40,152 nt of DNA from Ectocarpus siliculosus (Eukaryota; Sar; Phaeophyceae; Ectocarpales; Ectocarpaceae). Numbering within the stretch: the first letter of the stretch is position 1; each line of letters opens with the position of its first letter. The stretch spans positions 3,133,471 to 3,173,622 of the forward strand of contig FN649741.1 of NCBI GenBank assembly GCA_000310025.1, written 5' to 3'. Below, piece after piece: positions 1-8,870 of this stretch. The notes beneath the pieces were generated by a model. It saw nothing but the letters and a program-made list of their open reading frames with translations, was not told where the DNA came from and did not search any database. A program made the position numbers and the translations under genes.

Positions 1-1666
1 CCAGTGTATATGTGGTGAGTGATGTCCACGTGGGTTCCAGATGTTCGATATAAGAAAAAATTTCAAAAAGGCGACTGTACGACAGAATCAACGCGACCTT
101 GGTTGGCACACATTTCTTGTTGAATTCGGTGACTTTGTCGGTCGGCGACAGTACGACAGGATCAAGGCGTGGTCAGCACACGTTACTCATGAGACGTCCT
201 CAAGGTTTTGCTCACAGCGACACATGTCGACCTCTGATCTGGTGTGGTACCTCGATCTTGCCGAGTAATGTTCTCTGTTGAAAGGACGGTGCTGTTGGGC
301 TGATGGCGATGTACGCCGGCAAGGCGTTCGTTGTCGCTGGAGTGGTGGTTGGTGCGGGTTGCTACCCGCAACCTTTTAATTAAGACAGGGTCTGGTGTTG
401 ACCGGACGGGTCGCATTCCTCTCGCATGTTTTATGGGCTTGCCACACGCAAATGGCAAAAGATTGGCGTCATCCAACCAAACAGGTTGTTACTCACCAAC
501 ACCCAACCAGTGAGCACACGAAGAAAGTGAGTGCGGCACCGCTGCCGACCAATGGTGGGGGAGGCAAGTAATCATCTGGTATGGTTGTGCGCAGCAGTCG
601 ACTTGAGCCAAGGCGTGGCTGCCAGCACAATCAATCCGCGAAGAATACCAGCTCCAGATCAAATGTTGGACAGGCGCTCAGGACAAGGGTTACGCATAGG
701 GAGTCAAGACGATACGTACTCCCTAAAACCAATCGAAGATTAGAAACATCAACATGTTCCAATGGTGATCTCTTGCACAGAATAGTCATATCGATGTATA
801 TACACCCCTCGTGAAGACCAATGAGGCGTTGTGCCACCCTTCACGCCGTACTTTTGTTCTCGTACCCAGGAAGGAGGCGTTTCACTATTTAGGCCGGCAT
901 CCTCCTAGGCACCCCCCCGCCTTGAACACTGCAGCAATTGTTCCAACAAAATAATGGGAAAAGCAAAGAGACCCCCCGATGTCCCCGTCCCAATACATAT
1001 GTACACTCAGCGGATCAACTCAATACGAATGGAGGATTTGCGCTCGGCCTCAAGTTTCCGCATGCTCGTAAAATTACTGCGTTGCGGTTTCAGGCAGTTC
1101 ACATCGACGGCAGCCTAGACTGCCAAGCAAAAGTGTGTAGAAGAACACAACAAAAAGTCTGCAATACGGGGAACCACTGAAACTTGTGTATCCCTTTTTG
1201 AGACCACAAAACCACCACGACCGTACCAAAAATACCCGGGTGACGACTAAACCTCAAAACCAAACCCACCGGTTGACAGGAGGGGGTGGAGGGGGGGGCA
1301 GGGTATTGCCCCATCGCGCCGCACAAATACACGTCTTCAGGTTTCCCAAGCGGGTCTGCTGATGCCAGTAGTGGCAAACGCTACGTTCAAGCGGGCATCA
1401 ACTCAATCGGAACCGTCGCGCTTCGTGATCGTTGGAAACACGCTTGGTACGGTAGTGGCATTTGACAAAATTCGGCACGTAGATACCTTCGCGCGCTGTT
1501 GGAGCGCACATCTTGTCTACGCACAATCCGCAACCCCGTTGGAGAGCACAACACGCTAGCGATGAAGACAATGAAGAAGCAGGGAATAGAGGGAGTGAGG
1601 CACTTGGCGAGCATCTCTCTCAACCTCCGTTCATACCGCCCGATCCGGTAACGAAAGTACTGCTTA
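1..1666. other. Region downstream of the phosphatase gene
   Basis: I see no convincing coding exon here. The part from about 1180 to 1300 is rich in A and C on the plus strand, so T/G-rich on the minus strand. This resembles the long T/G-rich stretches that follow stop codons elsewhere in the window, and may be the 3' untranslated region of the minus-strand phosphatase gene that stops at 1667. A diverged direct repeat sits at the left edge (about 71-112 and 144-182, sharing GTACGACAG and GCACAC). The short open frames here lack splice-consistent extension and family motifs. Confidence 0.4.
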
Positions 1667-4600
1667 CTAGGACAAGAGTGCGCTGCGCAGCCGCGTTCTC
1701 CACTCGGCGTCAAACCCGATGGAGTCGAGGTAGTCGTCGATCGACCCGTACTTCACCTGACAGCCGTGCCGGGAGGGTAACGTGCGACAGATGCGGACAA
1801 AAAACGGGTGCGGGTGTGAACACTAGGCTGTGCGGCGAACTCCGGAGATTCCGCGGCGGCGACGGGATCATATCGAATAGCTGCTTTCATCCTCTCTGCG
1901 GCACTTTTTATTCCGGGGTGCGGCACGCTGTCCACAATTATCGCTCTGCGGGCTCTTGGTATTACGATTGGCGACGAAAGCACCCAACATCAACGGCAAC
2001 GGCCAGCAACCCACCCGAATGAAGCGCAGGACCCCCTCCATGACGTGGGGCGGAGCACCCAAAAATGTGTCTGGATCCAAGTCTTGCTGCAATACCGGCA
2101 TTGTCGGCACGGCCAGAAATCGACATTGCCGAGAAAAAATGGAGCACGAAATGAAAACCCGCACGGCAGTTGAGGCATCACATGATCGTGGAGTGGTTTG
2201 AGTCGGAAAATAGACTGCACCGCGAGAAGTAGCGCACGTAGAAGCGGGTGTGACCAAACGCCCAAACAAAAAACCACACAACCAACAGACACCAAACAAA
2301 AAAACACAGAACAAAAGGCAGCGTCACATTTTCAGCAAGGCGTGCATGGTCCCTCGATCGATTGGCCAAAAGACCGCACCACACACAAAGCGGCGATGTC
2401 TTACACACGAATCGTGTTGGTGCGCAGGTCGGCGTATCGCTTTGTTCAGAGCTTCTTGTGGCAAATATTGCAGCTTCCTCATCAAACTGCGTCGATGACG
2501 CCAGCAAAGACCGACGCGGGAACCACTTCTAGGACTATGACACACTTCTTTGCTCCGCGGCCGATAAGAAACACTGAAGCGTTCGGCGCTCGCGTATTAC
2601 ACTCGTTGTCCATCCGATTGCGTGTTGTCACGTTGTCACGTTGTCACGCTTGAAGATCGCGCACACGCAACACCATGGTCTAGAAAACAAATTAACAAAC
2701 CTGCGCAAGCGCTCCAACCATGGCATCTCTGTCGGCGAGCTGCTTGTAGGCACTGTCAGACTTAGCGTAGTCATCCACAATCGCCTCATCCGGCACGCCG
2801 AGAACGGCCAGCGTTAACGCTACCACCAGCCCCGTGCGGTCCTTCCCTGTATGTGTGCATGCCGGTGCACACAGTGGTCAGCACAAGGTTCATGGGAGGA
2901 GGAAAAGATCCCCCCGCCACGGTTTCGAGAAATCGCGAAATCCGGGCGCTCGTAGTTTGTCGTGCTGGCGTCTGGCGGAGTCGATGCTGCCGCGGTTATG
3001 GCCAACGCCATTCAGACCGCGCCCTTGCTACTGCCACTCGCGGTGAATTTGTAGCCGGCCGCCCCGGTGGTCTAGTGGTATCCTTGAGAACCGCTTGTCG
3101 CAAAGGTCGTGAGTTCGAATCCCCATCGGATGCAAAATTTACAAAAAATTGCGGGTGAAAGCGAAACATAGCTGAAAAAGCTCTCGTGAGTACCAAACTT
3201 CGACGTTAGCACCGTTGACGAGGGAAAGGGACCGCTGGACCCTTCTCGCGATAAAAACAAAATTCAGCACGCACCGCAGGAGGAAGGGGGGCACGAAAAA
3301 CATAAAAAGAACAAAAAAGGCCGGGTGTATACCCCCTCCTGTGTGACCCTGTATGGTTGTAGTTGTACGAAAAAATACACTGAAAGTGTAGTGCACGTCT
3401 CACCACGAAGAATGGGGTCGCCATAATAATAGGACGAAAACACAACACGCACACACACACACCTATGCTCAGCAACGTGCATGTATCGCTGACATGGCTG
3501 TAACACACCTGCGGTGCAGTACAGGGCAACGGGATGGTGTTCCTTCGACGCCAGCAGACGCAGCACGCGGTTAATCCCGTCCCCCGAGTACTGCAGGAGC
3601 AACTGGCATCAATCAACCAAGAACAAAACCGAGCAGAAACGGGACGTGACCAGATGGCAAAACGAATCACATGAACAGCAAAGCATTAGCAGCAGCGTTC
3701 ACCCGCAGCCTTCTCTCGTGCGGCCACACGCCGGCAACAATAGTGCCCGTGGGTACGACCTGCCCACTCAGGACAAGCCGGTGAGGAAAAGCGGAGGATT
3801 TGCGAGGTTCGAAACAAAAAGATACGTGCCGTTTGTTAATCCGGCAGGCGCTCAAAGGGGTGGTAGGCTTCTGTGGATGTAGGTCAACACATAATTGATG
3901 CAGGTGAACACATGGTTGAACACGATCTTTTGTGTCCCGCAGTGCAATCTGTCCCTATTTTTGTACCTCGTTGAGGAGCACCAAGCCGCCGGCGTTGATC
4001 TCTCGCAAAAATATGCCGCGCGCCTTCTGCGTGCAACGACGGGATACCATCGTTGCTGGGGCGAGCGCCAGAACTGCTGCCTGCGACATAACAGAAAAAT
4101 AAACAGATCACGACAACTTTAGCTACAAACCGAGATCAACGGGAGTGGCGCGGAGGTGTTAACCCCTTTGGGTCTAGGCTGGACTGTCAGATTTTTTTTT
4201 TTGCGCCAACTTGGCGCCAAAAAAAAAAAATGAGAGCGAGAGCGAGCGGGAGAGAGAGAAGTGCAGAGAAAGAGACCAGTGTACTTCTGCACACGCAACA
4301 GCTATCTCCACCTGTAGGCCATGAGAGAAGCCGGCGACAGGGTGGTGGCCACAGACAGGGTCGTAGAAGGGTTGGTGGGTGGTCGCGCTACGGTCAGTAG
4401 GGCAGGTTAGCTGTGTAGCCTTTGAAATGATCAGTCGTCTAGCTGCCTCAACTAGTCTATTTTCGGTATATTGTAAATGATCAGTCCAGAGAGGGCAAAA
4501 TGATCAGTGAAGACCCATAGCTGGTATTTGTACTTCTGTACTTCTCTGTTCTCTGTCCCCCCCCGAAATGTGCCCTGCCAACTCTCTAGAGCTCCTGTGT

Positions 4601-7088
4601 TTTTCAAACAACAAGCACATCCACCAGCACACACCTGTACCTCGTGGTTTCCTAGGTTCGGGCGAGGGTGGTATGTGTGGCGCTACGAGTGTGGATGTGT
4701 TGCTGATATGTTTTACTCGTCTACAGCAGTAGTAGTAGTGTTGTTGTAGCGTTCGTTGTAGCTGTTGACACAATGACTGCTGGATCTTGGGAACGATTTT
4801 CAAATTGTTGGGAACCACGATATCCTCGATATCTGGGCTTCGGCAGGGACTGCAATACCCCTCCCTTTTGCTGTCCTCTGCTCTTTGCAGCAGTGGCTTC
4901 CTACGTTCGGGCGAGTGTATGTGTGGTGCTTCGAAAGAACACATATATGTATGTATGTATGTACTGTATGCACACACGCGTTCATTGACATGTGCATACG
5001 TTGAGAGATTCATGATTTGGCATTGATTGGCCCCATTCCCATTCCCGAGACCTTGATGTTACCCGCTGTCACTGAAGTCTCTTCATTGGTCAGCCGGTTA
5101 GCGTGGATGCTAATAATCTAGACACACCTACCCTATGGACTTGCCAATACACGGCGCGAAGGGCTGCAGGGCGGCAACTCCACGACTTGCCACTACACCA
5201 GCATTTGCAAATGATCAATCAATGATCAGTGAGAACGCCTGAAGACTCAAAAGGGTTAAGGGCACCTCACCCATCCAGCCTAGGAATGTCATCAGCAGTA
5301 GAACTCCTGAAAAAGCAAGGTGCTTCTGCTCACCCCACGGGTCCGGATCTCTCCACATTTGGGGATGGTGAAAAGACATCAAACAGCATCCTGTACGCGA
5401 ACCGCGAACAGCGTATGGTAGCACAAAGATTGACGCACGGACCTTGTGCCGCCTGCGCAATCTCTGGAAGACCCCCTTCTTGTAGATGCTCTCATCGATC
5501 AGAGAGACGAAGTATCTCCTCTTCTTCTCTGATCCCCCGCCGTTATGTCCCTCCACAACCACCCCCTCCTCCGCTCCCCCCGCTCCTGCTGATGCTCCCC
5601 CTACTTTGCCTTGTACCGGTAGGGCGTCGTTGCTTTCCCCTTGGATCGCCTCGTCCCACGCGGGCCCCTGCGACACCCCCGTGCCACTGTGGTCACCCCC
5701 TCCGACGTTGACGAACCCCTCGTAGACATCGCCGTGGATCAGCTCGTCGTGACCCAGCTCGGTCGCGCTTCGGAGGTCCACCTACGACACCACCCGGCAC
5801 GCAGCGGAAAACAAGGGAAAATAAAAAACGGGGACCAAGACTTAAAGAATGTTGTATCCGTCGGTTATCGTATGCGCTGGTGTGAATTGCGGGCCACTTC
5901 TCGCCGGTCGTGCGACGTGATACGGCCGCCTGAGGACCACATAACACCGGGTGCCACTAGAGGCCACACAGCGACCCTACGGTGAGCAGACAAACGTGCT
6001 TCTATCTCGTTTCGACGTCACAAAGCGTTCAGCGCAGCGGATTTATTGCTCTCATGGAAGTGTGTGTAATTCATCTTTCATGCCAGACCCCGTCGCAGGC
6101 ACAGCACTATATGCCCCACCGATTGCAGAACTTCTCTTCGCCTCCTTGAAAGATGAAACGTGCTACTGTGACGTGTTATGTGTGTTGTTGTCTCCTCCCG
6201 GCCGCGTGTCCACGTAGGCATGAATCGAATCTAGCGTCACGCCCCGACGTAGTTCAGTTGGCCGTGCTAAGCGCTGAGAGTCGTGAGCACGTTGTGCGGC
6301 GCCCACCCCCTCCTCCCGCCCCCTCTTCCCGCCCCCTCCTCCCGCTACAAAACCGGCCACAGGGCAAGGAAGACACCTCCTTCTATGCTCACCAGAGTTC
6401 GCAAGCCGGTGCTGTCTCTGAGTGTCTTTGCGTCCCTCTCCGTCGCAGCGGACAAGTGCCCCGTGCGAAAAACGCGCCCCGCAACGATACCGTACCCTTC
6501 CACCGAACTCAGGTCCCTGATGTTCTGCACCCCCTCCAAAACGAAAGGGTCCCGTTCCCTAGCAACATCCGCTGCCGCTGCCGTTGCGGAACACTTCAAG
6601 GTGCGGGCGCCCCCTCCACTTCCCCTTCCACCCTCATTGCTGCTGCCGCCGCCGCTACAACCACCACCTTTTCTGAAATTCCCATCTGAAGGCGATGATG
6701 ACGCCGCTGCTTTCAGACGAGAAAACAAGGATGAACCGATATCGCGTCCGTGCCGCAGCTGTACGGATAAACGGTGACGGCCGCCGCCTGCGTCTACGCC
6801 CGGGCCAACGTTGCTGTTGATGTCATTGTTGTTGCTTGTGGAGCGGTGGTGATGATGAGCGTAGTCCAAAGACCGGTTCGTTATCGGAGGCAAGAAAGCC
6901 AGCGACGCAGCGCCGGAAGTCGCGTGAATAGCAAGCGTGGTGTAGACGACGCAGACAGCCTTGTTGGTGAAGGAGCAGCCCGGGGATACTCGCTTCGGGA
7001 GGCGCTGCGGCATCTGTTTGGCGGGCGCGGGGTGGGGGTGGGGGGGTGGGGGGGGTATACGACGGGCCGGGTGCCCTCTTTGGATCAC
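1667..7088 (-). CDS. DSP-like protein tyrosine phosphatase (Y_phosphatase3 type) with a plastid-type leader
   Basis: My model has 7 exons on the minus strand: 7088-6393, 5781-5443, 4080-3967, 3602-3509, 2846-2701, 2086-2015 and 1756-1667 (stop TAG). They total 1551 nt, or 516 residues if the first ATG is used. All joins are phase-consistent with GT/AG borders. Visible family landmarks, in order, are GVQNIRDLSS, then RVFRTGHLS, then TL|VDLRSATEL across the exon 1/2 join, INAGGLVLLNE, and the catalytic loop YCTA|GKDRTG (CX5R) split by an intron. The C-terminus (QDLDPDTFLGAPPHVM, YGSIDDYLDSIGF) is typical of this family of cysteine-dependent phosphatases, which act on phosphotyrosine or phosphoinositides; the substrate is not predictable. 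The N-terminus is not conserved. A second Met 25 codons in (7013) starts a signal-peptide-like stretch ending in ASLAFLPP, resembling the ASAFAP plastid-targeting motif of red-lineage algae; I infer possible plastid import. Exon 2 carries a Gly-rich low-complexity insert. The start choice is unsure; the catalytic part is well supported. Confidence 0.86.
3054..3290 (+). repeat. tRNA-headed SINE, copy 1 (inside a phosphatase intron)
   Basis: The sequence starts with GCCGGCCGCCCCGG. It carries an A-box-like TGGTCTAGTGG at 3068-3078 and a B-box-like GAGTTCGAATCC at 3111-3122, so the head resembles a tRNA (the 5' part recalls tRNA-Glu). The T-arm and acceptor stems do not pair, so it is not a functional tRNA. 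The same head, plus body words CTTCTCGC..TAAAAA and GCACCGCA.GAGG, recurs at 27033-27262. That makes a dispersed tRNA-derived SINE family the best explanation. The right end is approximate. It lies in the intron that splits the phosphatase active-site loop. Confidence 0.6.
4163..5255. mobile_element. Possible piggyBac-like non-autonomous element with TTAA flanks
   Basis: TTAA at 4159-4162 is followed by CCCCTTTGGGTC. The sequence GACTCAAAAGGG at 5244-5255 is followed by TTAA at 5256-5259. The reverse complement of the right end, CCCTTTTGAGTC, matches the left end at 10 of 12 positions. TTAA target duplication with CCCTTT-type ends is typical of piggyBac elements. No transposase frame is visible inside, so it would be non-autonomous. 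The words ATGATCAGT or ATGATCAAT recur at about 4427, 4477, 4499, 5211 and 5222, as subterminal repeats might. A GCGCCAA-C-TTGGCGC hairpin flanked by T and A runs sits near the left end (about 4190-4230). It lies in the intron between phosphatase exons 2 and 3. The terminal repeats are short, so chance cannot be excluded. Confidence 0.4.
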
Positions 7089-7410
7089 GATGGTGAACGA
7101 TGGCTAGCGTTAGAAGATCAGTATGCGCACAAGAAACAGCCGCACAGCGAACGCTGCAGTGCCGAGTGATACACCAGCACGGAGGGTGAGCGATGACAGA
7201 TCATATCCTGAAGGAAAGGTGGTGGGAGACGAAGCCCAACCTAAATGGCTTCCAGAGGCGCTTCCCTCAGGAACCAAGAGCAAACACGATCACCCCGAAC
7301 TAGATTATCGGGGCCCGTGGATGCCATCGACAACAGCGAGGACTAGCCTTAATGGGTGTAATGTGGGGTGCGGCACCGTAGGGGCTATGTAGGCTGGGAA
7401 GATGCTCGGA

Positions 7411-7589
7411 AGCGGAAAGCAAGTGTCAACGGATGCACAGCCCGGAACGGTTTCTGTGGGGATTGAAATAGATACCAAACGACCGTTGTGACGCTGCTGC
7501 AGCGGAAAGCAAGTGTCAACGGATGCACAGCCCGGAACGGTTTCTGTGGGGATTGAAATAGATACCAAACGACCGTTGTGACGCTGCTG
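7411..7589. repeat. 90-bp tandem duplication, two copies
   Basis: The block from 7411 to 7500 is repeated at 7501-7589 with no mismatch that I can see; the match stops one base short of a full second unit. The flanking bases differ on both sides. The perfect identity suggests a recent event, or a sequence still under exchange. Confidence 0.95.
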
Positions 7590-7762
7590 TTTAGACACTT
7601 TTGTTCGGTAGTAAAGCAGTACAAAATCCGGCCTATGTAATCGCCCCATGGACAGATCGCTGAACCCTGTTCGCGACAACAAGCCAAGGCAAGGATCTGC
7701 GATGAAAATTAAAATTCCAAAATTTGGCAGATGCACTCCATGAAGGACACGAAATGTTATAT

Positions 7763-7803
7763 GCAAGGTGCGCAGAATGCGCTGCAAGGTGCGCAGAATG
7801 CGC
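7763..7803. repeat. 21-bp tandem repeat, two copies
   Basis: GCAAGGTGCGCAGAATGCGC followed by T, then the same 20 bases followed by A. It lies in the same intergenic region as the 90-bp duplication. Confidence 0.85.
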
Positions 7804-8666
7804 AGGTGGAATACGAAAGAAGGAGAAACGATGGACATGCATCGTAATATGCACATGCTCGAGTTCTTCATATGGAGAGCCTGTAACGATAGTGATGCCT
7901 TGGTACGCGTCGTTTGCGTAACACTGGACGCAACACCGCACAGCAGTCCACCCAGCTTGTGCCCTCCACTCTGGCAACGCGGAGGATGGGAGTGGAACTG
8001 CACGGCGATATCGTGCGATGTATGCTAGAAGGTTGTAACACAAACAGCGGCCGCCGACACCAGCGAAGCAGCCTTCAATTGCAAATGTATCTCCTGGTAC
8101 ATACGTGCATACTGCTTTAGCTTCGTTAGGACGCGGTGGAGAAGAAACATTCAAAGCCCTGCAATCGGAAAAAAAGCGGAACAAGAGACAAGACAACGCC
8201 CACACTACACCTGCCTGATGCATGCGAGCCTCAACATAAGCAAAAACATCGGCCAGCGACAGTCGACCAGCTCTGTTAACCTCTAGTAACAGTCAGTGCA
8301 TGTGTGTGCGAGTCTTACGGCAGACAGCATCCATGTCCTTGAAATCACCAACACATCATCGCTCCCTACACCTCCTGTCAAAGCAACACTTGGCGGACGA
8401 GTTGGAGGGACACACCTAATTGGCGACTGACCACAACTGCTATAATTAGCAGGCCACGGTCATCTCCTACCTTGTCCGCAGCTGCAGGCTTCCGGCACGT
8501 GCGTCGAAGGGGTATGCCTCTCTCCGTTGGTCGTACGAAGCGCGAAGTACCACGTCCCCAACGACAGCAGCAGAGAGGAGAGAGGAGGAGGAGACCAGAT
8601 CTCCCATTATTTCCCATGGAGTTCCATCGCGTGTTTTATCGGAGATCTCTGAAACGCCTGAAGCTA

Positions 8667-8742
8667 CGGGACTGTCGAGATGTAGCACAGCAATTCAACA
8701 AATCAGATCACTTGTGCTACATCATATCTCTCCGCAGTCCCG
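8667..8742. repeat. Imperfect hairpin upstream of the LRR gene
   Basis: The left side contains GGGACTG then ATGTAGCACA. The right side contains the complementary TGTGCTACAT then CAGTCCC, with about 20 bases between the inner arms. The direct repeat TGGATGAGATAG follows twice at about 8757-8786. It may be a remnant of a small foldback element. Confidence 0.5.
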
Positions 8743-8870
8743 TGCAAGCTTGGGCTGGATGAGATAGCACGCGTGGATGAGATAGTGGAGTCGCGGTACC
8801 CGTCTGATCAAAAACCGCGAGAAGCAACCAAAACCCCGGTTGCTGCGAGCAACCAAATACAGCAGTTTAG

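Larger units (their letters stand above)
7089..8870. other. Divergent intergenic region between the phosphatase and LRR genes
   Basis: The two genes start away from each other here, so the stretch should hold both promoters. I see no TATA-like element that I would defend. It contains a 90-bp tandem duplication (7411-7589), a 21-bp tandem repeat near 7763-7803, a G-rich tract just left of it (7022-7056, inside the phosphatase leader), and an imperfect hairpin at 8667-8742. A long minus-strand frame over 7305-8003 stays open through the tandem repeat because 90 is divisible by three, but it has no recognisable domain. Confidence 0.45.

Noticed and set aside
3061-3130. Functional tRNA gene (A-box and B-box present)
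   Set aside because: The T-arm and acceptor stems do not pair, and the sequence continues into a body shared with another locus, so a SINE is the better reading.
5087-5122. tRNA-Ile-like D-arm and anticodon loop (CTAATAA)
   Set aside because: No stem pairing and no B-box downstream; chance similarity inside the possible transposon.
7305-8003. 232-codon minus-strand frame with a 30-residue tandem repeat
   Set aside because: No domain, no splice-consistent neighbours, and the frame is held open by a 90-bp duplication; treated as intergenic.
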